Positions 44,246-53,773 of a DNA stretch of 64,000 bases are shown one piece after another. The DNA is from Muribaculaceae bacterium. GTDB lineage: Bacteria; Bacteroidota; Bacteroidia; Bacteroidales; Muribaculaceae. Below the pieces are notes generated by a model. It was not told where the DNA came from. It saw nothing but the letters and a program-made list of their open reading frames with translations, and did not search any database. Position numbers and translations under genes: made by a program. The stretch is from contig JAGCCU010000053.1 of the NCBI GenBank assembly GCA_017651515.1, positions 1-64,000 of the forward strand, written 5' to 3'. Position 1 is the stretch's first letter. Every line of letters begins with the position of its first letter.

Positions 44246-45133
44246 ATGATAACATTGCGAAACATTAAATATCATATAATCGCCATCATCACTGTAGTGG
44301 TGTGGTCAGTATCTTATCCCAATACCCGCATCTTGCTTGATGCTTCACTTTCGCCTACCGAAATATACGTCTATCGTTTCATCATTGCCTATCTGGGGTT
44401 GCTGGCTTGCTCACGATTCCGCATTAAGATACTACCTACACGAGACGAGATTCTAATGTTTTTGTTAGGTCTTACTGGAGGCACCGGCTACTTCATCATG
44501 CAGAATGTTGCCATCGACCTCACACTAGTAACTAACGTGGCAGTTCTAGTCGATACCACTCCATTGTTCACCATGATACTTGCCGCAATTGTACTGCGCG
44601 ACGAGCATTTCACGACCAATAAAGTGATAGGGTCGATTGTGGCATTCATAGGTGTTGCCATGCTTACATTCCGTCACGGATTCGAGTGGGGTGATGGAAT
44701 AATGGGCGACATGCTTTCTATAATGGCCGCCATTATGTGGGCCATCTATTCTATCATCCTAAAACAGCTCAACAACCGTTACCCTACTTTGCTCATTACT
44801 CGCAAGACGTTTTTCTACGGCATCATAACTGCACTTCCCGTAATGCTCTGGCAAGGCAATTTAACCCCAGCAAGCACCCTCTTTCAACCCATAGTTGCAG
44901 GCAACATCCTGTTCTTGGCTCTGGCTTGCTCAATGGCGGCATTCTTTGCTTGGGGACTCGTGACAAAGGCTCTTGGTCCTACAACGGCAAACAACTATAT
45001 CTATCTGGGGCCTATTGTTTCAATGACTGTAGCGGCAATCGTGCTTGGTGAGCGCGTGGGTGTTATTGGCCTAATCGGGTGTTTCATAATCCTTGCCGGA
45101 CTTTTCATTGCTGAACACAACACTAATAAATAA
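44246..45133 (+). CDS. EamA-family (DMT) transporter
   Basis: Inner-membrane protein of 295 residues with about ten helices in two EamA repeats (about 8-135 and 150-290). 'VVVWSVSYPNTRILLD' and 'GLTGGTGYFIMQNVAIDLT' match the drug/metabolite transporter superfamily, whose members export amino acids, nucleobases or other metabolites. The substrate cannot be told. It is transcribed away from panC and is followed by the C10 protease with its own promoter. Confidence 0.88.
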   Translation: MITLRNIKYHIIAIITVVVWSVSYPNTRILLDASLSPTEIYVYRFIIAYLGLLACSRFRIKILPTRDEILMFLLGLTGGTGYFIMQNVAIDLTLVTNVAVLVDTTPLFTMILAAIVLRDEHFTTNKVIGSIVAFIGVAMLTFRHGFEWGDGIMGDMLSIMAAIMWAIYSIILKQLNNRYPTLLITRKTFFYGIITALPVMLWQGNLTPASTLFQPIVAGNILFLALACSMAAFFAWGLVTKALGPTTANNYIYLGPIVSMTVAAIVLGERVGVIGLIGCFIILAGLFIAEHNTNK

Positions 45134-45145
45134 CTTTATTTCTAG

Positions 45146-45176
45146 TTTTATAATTCAAATATTTAATTTAAATTTG
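45146..45176 (+). promoter_or_regulatory. Promoter of the C10 protease gene
   Basis: TTTT, 19 nt, TAAATTTG. The -7 box is exact and the -33 box has one mismatch; the start codon follows after 29 nt. Confidence 0.6.
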
Positions 45177-45205
45177 CAGAAATAATCAAACAAATACTTC
45201 TAATC

Positions 45206-47671
45206 ATGATAAATCTTTACTCCCAAAAGGCTCATGGCTTTGCAGCAATTGTCATGACCATAGTTTTAACCGTTGTCGGATTTACTACAGTTCAGGCGCG
45301 TACAATCAGTGAGAGCGAAGCACGAAACATGGCAAAATCATTTATGCTACAGAAACAGATAATAACCTCATCACAAGAAATCAGTCTGGTACGTTCTGCA
45401 GCGCACAATGGATCGACCTACAATGCACCTTCGGCTCCTCAGCTTCTTTATATTTTCAATGCCGACAACAGCAATGGAGGATTCGTGATAGTGAGTGGTG
45501 ACGATCGTGCCATGCCAGTGCTGGGCTATTGCGACCATGGCAGCTACAACCCTGCCGACTTGCCACCAGCAATGCAATACTGGATTGAATACCTACAGAG
45601 TGAAATTTTATCATTGGAAGGCACCGAAGAGGACGGCTCAACAATAGACAACAACATTATCATGGGCGCCCGGGCAAGCATTGCTCCAATGCTAAAAAGC
45701 CAATGGAACCAGAATGAGCCCTTTAACCTGAAACTTCCAAAGGTCAATAACGGCAATACGGCCGCAACAGGATGTGTGGCTACCGCAATGGCTCAAGTGA
45801 TGTATTATTACAAATGGCCAAACAGTACATCGACAACCATTCCATCTTACACTTCCGAGACCCAGTCGATTTACATGCCATCTCTTGCTACGACCACGTT
45901 TTCCTGGTCAAGCATGAAGGACTTCTACATGCGTCAAGAAACCGGCACTGCCGCTGATGCTGTTGCAAAACTGATGCTCTATTGCGCTCAAGCACTTGAA
46001 ATGGATTTCAAGAACAGTTCTTCTTCGGCTTCGACTGCCGATGCTGGTGACGCATTAGTGAAGTATTTCAGGTATTCTCCCACAACACGTTATTTGAATC
46101 GTAGGAATTATAATACAACAACGTGGGAATCATATATTTATAATGAGCTTGCAGCTAAACGGCCAGTGATGTACCGAGGACAGACGCTTGCCGGTGGTGG
46201 ACACTCATTTATTTGCGACGGTTACGATAGTTCAACAAACATGTTTCACTTCAACTGGGGGTGGAGCGGAGCCAGCGACGGTTATTATCTTCTTACAGCA
46301 CTAAAACCAAAATATCAAGGGATAGGCAGTTCAAACGGCACCGAAGGCTATATTGGAGGACAAGCAGTGGTAATTGGCATTGCTCCAAACAATGTCGCTG
46401 CGCCCAGTACTTCGAACTCGATGACCATCAGCAGCATCAGTCTTAATAGCACCAGCTATTCTCGCTCAAGTGCATCGCAAGATTTCACAGGAATAAAATT
46501 CAAGGCTCGCCTCAACAATAATACAGGCATTACCCAGAGTTTCTATTCCAGATGGGTGTTATATAAAAACGGCCAATTTGTAAAATACTTAGGAGGGTCT
46601 ACATATCAGTGTTCATATACCGACTTGCAGAACACCTGGGGTGGTGAACGTGAATACAATCTCACAATCGATTCATCGATAGGTAATGGCACATATATCC
46701 TCTACCCTGTATCGCAAATCAAGGGCAACAACGACTGGACCCTATGCAGTGGCATTAACGTGCATTACATAGAAGCCACCGTTACATCCACCAAATTGAC
46801 ACTAAAATGTTACGGTATAGGCGGTACTATTCACTATAGTGCCAACAACATCAACTTTGGAGGCAATATGAACGTTGGCAAATTGATGCCGATAACCGCT
46901 AACCTGAACAATTCAGGTACGACGATGAACGACCTGATTTACATGCACGTGAACGGCGACAGTGCAACCATGGCATTGGCAACCATCGAGCCAGGCAAAT
47001 CGGGAGATTTGATATTTAACTATCTTCCTGACACATATGGCTCCAAGAATGTTTCATTCTCAGTAAACAAGGATGGCAGCAATCCATTTGCAACACGCAG
47101 CATCTATGTAAAGCAAATGCCTGAAGCCAACCTCAGCATAAGCTATACAATTGACAATTCAGGCACTGAAAATGGCGAAAGAATAGTAAAAGGGAACACA
47201 CTGACTATAAACACCAAACTCACCAACAATTTAAGCAATGCCTACTACGAAGACATCGTCTTGCGACTGCTGCATGTAAACAAATCCTCGGGAGGTTCAT
47301 ACTACGGTGTTTTCGTTGATGATTTCACGGCGCAGAATGTCAGCATTTTCGGAAATAGCTCAAAAAACATCAGTCATTCGTTCAAGAATCTAGTAGTAGG
47401 AGATAAGTATTGGGTTCGGATAGTATACTATTCAAATGGCGAAGAAAAATACACGCAAACCAATGTTTATAAAATCGTTGAAGGAAACCTCAAGGGAGAC
47501 CTTGACAACAACGGAATCATCGATGTTGAAGACGTGAACGCGGCCATCAACATCATTTTAAAGGTAAAGTCAATGAATGACTACCCGGGTGACGGCGACA
47601 TGGACAACAACGGAATCATCGATGTTGAAGACGTAAACGCAATCATCAACATAATCCTGAAATTAAATTGA
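45206..47671 (+). CDS. C10 (streptopain/interpain-type) cysteine protease with dockerin-like tail
   Basis: Secreted cysteine protease of 821 residues. Signal peptide about 1-32; a Spi/propeptide domain about 35-150; the C10 peptidase core about 155-395 with Cys190 in 'TAATGCVATAMAQVMYYY' and His333 in 'GGGHSFICDGY', followed by 'FNWGWSGASDGYY'. Residues about 400-755 are beta-rich domains. The tail is the dockerin-like pair ('GDLDNNGIIDVEDVN', 'GDMDNNGIIDVEDVN'). Relatives such as interpain and streptopain degrade host proteins. The two tail repeats share a 32-nt identical DNA segment (47504-47535 and 47603-47634). Confidence 0.94.
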   Translation: MINLYSQKAHGFAAIVMTIVLTVVGFTTVQARTISESEARNMAKSFMLQKQIITSSQEISLVRSAAHNGSTYNAPSAPQLLYIFNADNSNGGFVIVSGDDRAMPVLGYCDHGSYNPADLPPAMQYWIEYLQSEILSLEGTEEDGSTIDNNIIMGARASIAPMLKSQWNQNEPFNLKLPKVNNGNTAATGCVATAMAQVMYYYKWPNSTSTTIPSYTSETQSIYMPSLATTTFSWSSMKDFYMRQETGTAADAVAKLMLYCAQALEMDFKNSSSSASTADAGDALVKYFRYSPTTRYLNRRNYNTTTWESYIYNELAAKRPVMYRGQTLAGGGHSFICDGYDSSTNMFHFNWGWSGASDGYYLLTALKPKYQGIGSSNGTEGYIGGQAVVIGIAPNNVAAPSTSNSMTISSISLNSTSYSRSSASQDFTGIKFKARLNNNTGITQSFYSRWVLYKNGQFVKYLGGSTYQCSYTDLQNTWGGEREYNLTIDSSIGNGTYILYPVSQIKGNNDWTLCSGINVHYIEATVTSTKLTLKCYGIGGTIHYSANNINFGGNMNVGKLMPITANLNNSGTTMNDLIYMHVNGDSATMALATIEPGKSGDLIFNYLPDTYGSKNVSFSVNKDGSNPFATRSIYVKQMPEANLSISYTIDNSGTENGERIVKGNTLTINTKLTNNLSNAYYEDIVLRLLHVNKSSGGSYYGVFVDDFTAQNVSIFGNSSKNISHSFKNLVVGDKYWVRIVYYSNGEEKYTQTNVYKIVEGNLKGDLDNNGIIDVEDVNAAINIILKVKSMNDYPGDGDMDNNGIIDVEDVNAIINIILKLN

Positions 47672-47700
47672 TTATCCAAAATAACTAAATCAGCACAAAT

Positions 47701-50367
47701 ATGAAACTCAAATTCATATGTTTCTCTATAGCTGCAATAATAACGGCTGCAACTATTAATGCAGCCACCTACTACGGTTTCTATGTAGGTGGTGTGCAGG
47801 TAACAAGTAATAATTGCAACAATATAACAAGCAGCCACATCAAGGCCTTTAATAGCAATAATAGCTTCTCAGCATCTTACAATCCCAGCACAAAGACCCT
47901 CACCCTAGACAATGTGTGGATTGAACGCACAGGCAGCGATAACCGTGCCATCAAGAATGACACGTGCAGTGGGCTGAAAATTGTTTTTGTCCACGCAAAT
48001 CGACTTGAGGCAAAAGACTCTTCTCCAGTGCGTCTAAACGCCAATACTACAATCACATCTCCCAATGGATATGTTTCGGTAATAGGTGAAAATGAAGATG
48101 CCATTACGGTTAATAAGGCAACTCTCACAATTAACGATGCCAACCTCTCAGTTGGCGCTAACAACTCCCACGCATTCGTAGGTAACACAGGAAACGAAAA
48201 ACTCATCATCAAGCAATCAAATATTAATGCGTACACTTATAAATCGGATCACTACACAATTTATAATTTCGCCTCCATGAATGTAGAGAGTTCAAGAATT
48301 GAATGTGAGAGTCATGACTATGAAACTCAAGCAGTCAAAAACTTGAAGGCTTTCAGCATGACAGGCGACAAGATGTGCGTCTTGCTTTACCACTTTGATT
48401 CGAGCAAGAAATCATTCGTCACTACAAATGGTTATGCTCCCAACCAAATTACAATTAACCGCGCTGTGAGTTTTGACGACCGCACGGTGTTTCCTGACGC
48501 CAACTTTGCAGAAGCTGTTCGTTGGAAGCCTTACGGCATGGCTGATGACTACATGGGTTATTACATCCAATTGCCTACCAAGCACCACGATGGAAATGCA
48601 GACAACATATGCACATCCCTTTATCTAACTGGTCAAAACATCTCATCGGTCAATGGCATTGAATATCTCACTGGCCTGAAGACACTTTATTGCGATATGC
48701 TCGACATCACCTCCATGAACTTGTTACAGAACACAAAACTGGAAACCTTATGGTGCAGCTATTGTAAACTCACCTCGCTTTATTTACCTAATCCATCAGT
48801 CCTTACTACTCTATACTGTGACCACAACAACCTCAAGGCATTAAACCTATCCAACAGCACTGCTCTTAACGACGTGCGCTGTAATGCCAACCCAATCTCA
48901 GCACTTAATGTCACTCCATTAATTTACCTTTCAAAACTGAATTGTGACAGTTGCAACCTTACTACTCTTGACGTTTCGAAATGCGCGCCAATTAAAGAAC
49001 TGCACTGTAGCCACAACAATCTCACTTCACTTACTCTCCCCTCTGATCCTGGCTATTTTGAAACTCTCGATTGTAGTTACAACAACCTGACCACCCTAAA
49101 TGTAAGCCCACTTTACGGGCTTTCCACACTGTGGTGCAACAACAATAACATCAGCGACTTAATACTCTCCAATTTCGCGCTCCTCACTTCCCTACGCTGC
49201 CAAAATAACAACATTTCCATCTTGAATATTGACAGCTGCAAAAAATTGGAGGAATTGGACTGCTCGGCCAACAAAATCAAAAGACTCACTCTGAAATGGA
49301 ACACATCCCTCGACCGCACCGTCAACTGTTGGGGTAACCAGCTAGTAGGTGTGGAAATGGAAAGGCTAATGAATGAGCTACCCACATCACCTTACGGACG
49401 CGTGCTAAATCTTGTTGACCACACTTACCCCAACGAGGGCAATAGTGTCACTGCAACACAAGTGGCAAATGCCAGAGTACAAGGTTGGTCCATCACACAC
49501 AAGAGTCCCAGAACCACATCATTCACGATGACTAACGGTTGCGAAAATATTGACCTGAAATTAGCCGAGCAACCCATATACTCCTGCTATACTTCAAATC
49601 TGGCAGAATTACTTAACGGCATTACCGGCACGGTGAATTATGACAACAGCAACCATTCGCTCACAATGAATAATGCCACCATCACGCACAACAAATTCTG
49701 CATCAACGCCGGCAATTCGCTCTCTGGATTCAAACTCAATCTTATAGGAGAGAACTCTCTCAATCTCACACAGCCACACCACACAGCCATTAACATAGGT
49801 TGTTGTGTCAATTCAGCTATATACGGACCAGGCAAACTCAACATCAATGTACCCGACGAGACGTCTTTTGCAGCAGCCATTTACCTCAAAAATGGAATCA
49901 ATGCAGACAGTTACCGTTTCTATATCATAGATTGTTCACTCAACATGAACGGCAACTGTATGATTTCAGAAGATGACGGTAATAACAATCTCTCCATCAT
50001 CAATTCCAACTTGCATATGAACAATGGCTACATAAGCACTGGTTATGACCTTCAATTGGAGAATTGCTACATCAGCAAGCCGCAAGGAGGACATGTCTAC
50101 AGAGGCAATCTCTGCGCAGCAGGGTCAAACGCCTATTTCACTGGAGAAATTGAAATTCTTGCTGGAAGTCCCGTAATTCCAGGCATTCCTGGAGATGTAA
50201 ATGGCGACAGTATGGTAGACGTAGAAGATGTCAACGCTGCCATCAATATAATCCTAAAATTAAAAACAGTAAATGATTATCCAGGCAATGCCGATGTAAC
50301 AGACGATGGTATCATCGATGTAGAAGACGTTAACGCAATTATCAACATAATACTAAAACTTGCTTAA
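47701..50367 (+). CDS. Leucine-rich repeat surface protein with dockerin-like tail
   Basis: Secreted protein of 888 residues, signal peptide 1-20. Two regions (about 55-220 and 600-810) have short beta-helix-like repeats with regular 'LTLDN' and 'LTINDAN' strands, like carbohydrate-binding beta-helices. Between them (about 300-550) are roughly twelve leucine-rich repeats of an internalin-like type with 'L.CS.N.LT.L' spacing. The dockerin-like pair ends the protein ('GDVNGDSMVDVEDVN', 'VTDDGIIDVEDVN'). Probable binding or adhesion role; the ligand is unknown. It follows the C10 protease by 29 nt and may be co-transcribed with it. Confidence 0.86.
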   Translation: MKLKFICFSIAAIITAATINAATYYGFYVGGVQVTSNNCNNITSSHIKAFNSNNSFSASYNPSTKTLTLDNVWIERTGSDNRAIKNDTCSGLKIVFVHANRLEAKDSSPVRLNANTTITSPNGYVSVIGENEDAITVNKATLTINDANLSVGANNSHAFVGNTGNEKLIIKQSNINAYTYKSDHYTIYNFASMNVESSRIECESHDYETQAVKNLKAFSMTGDKMCVLLYHFDSSKKSFVTTNGYAPNQITINRAVSFDDRTVFPDANFAEAVRWKPYGMADDYMGYYIQLPTKHHDGNADNICTSLYLTGQNISSVNGIEYLTGLKTLYCDMLDITSMNLLQNTKLETLWCSYCKLTSLYLPNPSVLTTLYCDHNNLKALNLSNSTALNDVRCNANPISALNVTPLIYLSKLNCDSCNLTTLDVSKCAPIKELHCSHNNLTSLTLPSDPGYFETLDCSYNNLTTLNVSPLYGLSTLWCNNNNISDLILSNFALLTSLRCQNNNISILNIDSCKKLEELDCSANKIKRLTLKWNTSLDRTVNCWGNQLVGVEMERLMNELPTSPYGRVLNLVDHTYPNEGNSVTATQVANARVQGWSITHKSPRTTSFTMTNGCENIDLKLAEQPIYSCYTSNLAELLNGITGTVNYDNSNHSLTMNNATITHNKFCINAGNSLSGFKLNLIGENSLNLTQPHHTAINIGCCVNSAIYGPGKLNINVPDETSFAAAIYLKNGINADSYRFYIIDCSLNMNGNCMISEDDGNNNLSIINSNLHMNNGYISTGYDLQLENCYISKPQGGHVYRGNLCAAGSNAYFTGEIEILAGSPVIPGIPGDVNGDSMVDVEDVNAAINIILKLKTVNDYPGNADVTDDGIIDVEDVNAIINIILKLA

Positions 50368-50440
50368 TTAAAAGCCTGGTTGAAGTTCCCTAAATGCAGT
50401 ATTACCGCTCTTGAAGAAAGCGAAAAAGACTATTAAATCA

Positions 50441-51169
50441 ATGAAAAATCTCCTATATATATCTGCTGCATTATTGATTATGGCAGCTGCATTGCCTGGC
50501 TGCTCGTGCGGACGCTCAAGCGAGGAAACCGATGAGGAAGACTCACTATCGTTGCTTGTTCCTGAAACACATACCGAAATACAAAGCGGTCCATTTGACG
50601 GCGAGGTACACCACATGGAGACACATGTGGTGCCTGGACGTCTCAAGGAGATTTTTTGTGACACTAATGACCTCCAATTAACCGCAGCCAGACATCGCGG
50701 CATCAATCCAATAGAAGGCATACATTCATCATATTATCACAAACGGCCACTGGTGCGTCTCAGCACATGCGATGCCTATGTAGTGGACACGATGTGGTTT
50801 TCACTTCCATATCTTGTGCCACGAGCCGCACGACTGCTTCACGACATCGGTAAAGACTTCGCCGACACCATAAAGGCTCGTGGCGGGCGCGAATACCGCA
50901 TCCATCTCACCAGTGCCTTGCGTACCGATCACAGCGTGCGACGACTCAAGCGACGTAACCGCGCCGCAACAGAACAATCCTGCCACCGATATGGCACTAC
51001 GTTCGACATCAGTTGGACAAAATTTGACTGTCGAGATTCCAGCTATGTCATCTCGCTTGAAGATTTAAAGAACATATTGGCTGAAATCATCTACGATAAA
51101 CGTCAACAGGGCCGCTGCTACGCCATCTTTGAACGTCGTCAAGGATGCTTCCACGTGACCGTTAGATAA
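50441..51169 (+). CDS. DUF5715-type lipoprotein with M15-peptidase-like zinc motif
   Basis: Lipoprotein of 242 residues. ATG 50441 places a lipobox ('ALPGCSCG', Cys about 21) after a normal signal; the upstream in-frame start is less likely. The C-terminal half has 'HLTSALRTDHSVRRL', 'QSCHRYGTTFDISW' and 'GCFHVTV', which match the Arg / Ser-x-His-x6-Asp / His arrangement of D,D- and L,D-carboxypeptidases of the M15 (VanY) fold. The acidic residue usually just before the last His is replaced by Cys-Phe, so activity is uncertain. A cell-wall role is inferred. Confidence 0.72.
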   Translation: MKNLLYISAALLIMAAALPGCSCGRSSEETDEEDSLSLLVPETHTEIQSGPFDGEVHHMETHVVPGRLKEIFCDTNDLQLTAARHRGINPIEGIHSSYYHKRPLVRLSTCDAYVVDTMWFSLPYLVPRAARLLHDIGKDFADTIKARGGREYRIHLTSALRTDHSVRRLKRRNRAATEQSCHRYGTTFDISWTKFDCRDSSYVISLEDLKNILAEIIYDKRQQGRCYAIFERRQGCFHVTVR

Positions 51170-51184
51170 AACACGAATTCAATC

Positions 51185-51913
51185 ATGACCATACAAGACG
51201 CAATAAGCAACTATCTGCGACACTCAGGCTGCAAACAACAGTATTTTACCACTGCACTCATCGACTGCGACGGCGTGCTCTTCGACACAATGAAAAACCA
51301 TACTCGTGCATGGGTAAAACTAATGAAGAAAAATGGAATCAAGTGTTCCAGAGACGAATTCTACCTCTATGAGGGAATGACCGGAGTGGAAATTGTCAAA
51401 AAGAAGTTTTTGGAAGGTGCCGGCAAGGTTATCACCGATGATGAGGCACGTGCCATATATGGCGTTAAAGGACGATATTTTCTAGAACTTGGCGAGACTC
51501 ATAAGATTGCCGGAATAGACCAGGTTATGGAAGTACTAAAGGACTATGGCATCGAGCGTATCGTAGTTACCGGATCACAGCAACCAAGCGTCTTAGACCG
51601 CATCGACAGGGAATTTGCAGGAATGGTGAGCGAGAAACGCATCACCGGCAATGACGTGCGACACGGCAAGCCAAGTCCTGAGCCTTATATGAAGGGAATT
51701 GAAAAAGCTGGAGCTAAAGCCAACCAATGTATCGTGATAGAAAATGCTCCGCTTGGCGTACAGTCAGGACATGCCGCTGGATGCTTTACAATAGCAGTCA
51801 TGACTGGCCCCATATCAGAAAAAGACCTTTACAAGGCTGGCGCCGACCTTGTCTTGCCCAATATGATTGCCCTTGCAGAAGCTTTGCCACAAATACTGAA
51901 TCCGGGAGATTGA
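51185..51913 (+). CDS. HAD-superfamily phosphatase/phosphoglucomutase-like
   Basis: HAD hydrolase of 242 residues with all four motifs: 'LIDCDGVLFDT' (Asp27, Asp29), 'VVTGSQQP' (Ser), 'HGKPSPEPYMKG' (Lys) and 'IENAPLGVQSGHAAG' (acidic metal ligands). The cap domain between motifs I and II is of the helical C1 type found in beta-phosphoglucomutases and sugar phosphatases. The stop is 5 nt before aroB, so the two are co-transcribed. The substrate is a small phosphorylated metabolite that cannot be named from sequence. Confidence 0.88.
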   Translation: MTIQDAISNYLRHSGCKQQYFTTALIDCDGVLFDTMKNHTRAWVKLMKKNGIKCSRDEFYLYEGMTGVEIVKKKFLEGAGKVITDDEARAIYGVKGRYFLELGETHKIAGIDQVMEVLKDYGIERIVVTGSQQPSVLDRIDREFAGMVSEKRITGNDVRHGKPSPEPYMKGIEKAGAKANQCIVIENAPLGVQSGHAAGCFTIAVMTGPISEKDLYKAGADLVLPNMIALAEALPQILNPGD

Positions 51914-51918
51914 TAGCC

Positions 51919-52971
51919 ATGCTACAAAATGTCAAATTCACCAACGATGTAGTTCAAGCGCTCTCCATTATCTTAGGCGCGCTGCAACCGAGCAGTGTGC
52001 TAGTACTCGTTGATGACAACACCCGACTACATGTCTTGCCGCATCTAAAACAAGCAATTGGCGATGCCACAGTAATCTGTATTCCTGCCGGAGAGCAGTA
52101 CAAGTCATTGGAAACCGTTACCAAAGTATGGAACGAGATGATCGCTGCTGGTGCAACGCGGCAATCAGTAATGGTGAATTTGGGTGGAGGCACAGTGACC
52201 GACTTGGGGGGATTTGTCGCCAGCACATTCAAGCGAGGCATAAGGTTCATCAACATTCCGACCACCATCCTAGGCGCAGTTGATGCTGGAGTCGGTGGAA
52301 AAACGGGGATTGACTTTAGTGGATTTAAAAACGAAATTGGTGTCTTCCGCAATGCTGAAAGCGTAATCATATCATCATGCTTCTTTAACACACTACCAAT
52401 AGAGGAGATAAAATCGGGTTTTGCCGAGATGCTCAAACACGGCATGCTCAACAGCCATGATGAGTTCTCAAGGCTCATAGGCACTGATCTTGTCAAGAAC
52501 GACTGGATTAACAGCCTTGACATTATCGAGAATTCTGTCAAAACCAAGCAAAGCATTGTAACTGCCGACCCGATGGAGCAGGGTTTGCGCCGCGCACTTA
52601 ATCTGGGTCACACAGTGGGGCATGCCCTGGAAAGCCTATCATTGAAACGAGGCAAACCTGTTACTCACGGTCATGCTGTTGCCTGCGGACTGGTTACTGA
52701 AGCAGTGCTGTCGCATATGACGCTGAAGTTTCCCAGCGAAGACCTGCATCTCTTGGCCACCTTTGTACGCGACCACTATGGAGCAATCAACATCACATGC
52801 AAGGACTACCCCAGCCTGTTACAGTTCATGCACCATGACAAGAAAAGCCGCAGTGGTGAGATAAACTGCACTCTGCTGCGGCAATGTGGTGACTTTGTGA
52901 TAGACAACGTGGTGAGCGACAATGAAATGCAAACGGCCCTTGATATCTATCGCGATCTAATGGGGATTTAG
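51919..52971 (+). CDS. aroB: 3-dehydroquinate synthase
   Basis: AroB, 350 residues, second enzyme of the shikimate pathway, NAD- and Zn2+-dependent. 'NLGGGTVTDLGGFVASTF' and 'PTTILGAVDAGVGGKTGID' bind NAD and substrate; metal ligands are Glu in 'SGFAEMLKHG', His in 'LNLGHTVGHALE' and His in 'PVTHGHAVACG'. ATG 51919 is the start; the reading frame further upstream only overlaps the HAD gene. Neighbouring shikimate genes are absent. Confidence 0.96.
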   Translation: MLQNVKFTNDVVQALSIILGALQPSSVLVLVDDNTRLHVLPHLKQAIGDATVICIPAGEQYKSLETVTKVWNEMIAAGATRQSVMVNLGGGTVTDLGGFVASTFKRGIRFINIPTTILGAVDAGVGGKTGIDFSGFKNEIGVFRNAESVIISSCFFNTLPIEEIKSGFAEMLKHGMLNSHDEFSRLIGTDLVKNDWINSLDIIENSVKTKQSIVTADPMEQGLRRALNLGHTVGHALESLSLKRGKPVTHGHAVACGLVTEAVLSHMTLKFPSEDLHLLATFVRDHYGAINITCKDYPSLLQFMHHDKKSRSGEINCTLLRQCGDFVIDNVVSDNEMQTALDIYRDLMGI

Positions 52972-53019
52972 TTTTTTGTCTCCAGTTTTCAGTTTCTTCT
53001 AGTTTTCAGATATAGTCTG

Positions 53020-53772
53020 CTACAACGTCTCCAGCGCAACGGTGTGACGTGCGAATGCTTCGGCGGCATTGCACCTGCATTCCAATCCGCGGAACCTCTC
53101 CATGGGAATGTGCCACTCATCAAGCAAAGGCTGCATGTTCTGACTCACATGACACAAGCACGCCTCATGCTTCTTATCCACGACCTTCTCAATATTCACC
53201 CAGTGAGTGGGGCGGAACATCTGCGACTGAGTGCCAGACATTGCTTCCATATAGTAGAGTTCAAATGTGCGCCCTACCCTGCGCCATGCGTCCAGTACAA
53301 GCATGCCGCATGCCGCATGGTCGCGATGGGCATCGATTGGCCAGTGAGTGAGAACCACATCAGGACGTTCACGCTCCAGCAGTTCGCGCATTTCCTTGTA
53401 ACGGGCAAGGTTCACCTCGGTATTGCCGTCAACCTGATCCATGAAGATATGGCGCACGCCCATCACACGGCAGGCGTTCTCCGACTCCACCACGCGCACA
53501 GCCGCGGCTTTGTCGTGGCTCATGCCCTCGATGCCGGCCTCTCCGCGAGTGAGATACACACTCACCACCTCATGCCCTGCTTGTTTCAATAGACACATTG
53601 TGCCACCGGCACACGTCTCAGGGTCGTCGGGATGAGCACCAATGACCAAAATTTTCCTTTTCTTGCTGCTATCAACCATCTCCTGTGCTGCCGTTGACAG
53701 AGGTATATTACCCAAAACCGTTACGGCAGCTGCTGCTCCAGCACCCTTAATCATTTCACGTCTCGTAATCAT
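53020..53772 (-). CDS. Exported PIG-L-type deacetylase
   Basis: PIG-L/LmbE-family zinc deacetylase, 250 residues. The N terminus 'ITRREMIKGAGAAAAVTV' looks like a twin-arginine-type signal, so export is likely. The zinc site is 'IGAHPDDPETCAGGT' (His47, Asp50), with 'HRDHAACG' supplying the third ligand about residue 147-153. Family members remove acetyl from N-acetylglucosamine compounds. It begins 1 nt after the small exported protein gene and shares its promoter. Confidence 0.88.
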   Translation of the reverse strand: MITRREMIKGAGAAAAVTVLGNIPLSTAAQEMVDSSKKRKILVIGAHPDDPETCAGGTMCLLKQAGHEVVSVYLTRGEAGIEGMSHDKAAAVRVVESENACRVMGVRHIFMDQVDGNTEVNLARYKEMRELLERERPDVVLTHWPIDAHRDHAACGMLVLDAWRRVGRTFELYYMEAMSGTQSQMFRPTHWVNIEKVVDKKHEACLCHVSQNMQPLLDEWHIPMERFRGLECRCNAAEAFARHTVALETL

Positions 53773-53773
53773 A

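Noticed and set aside
45206..50367. Cellulosome
   Set aside because: The tails are dockerin-like, but there is no cohesin or scaffoldin in the window and the bodies are proteases and repeat proteins, not cellulases.
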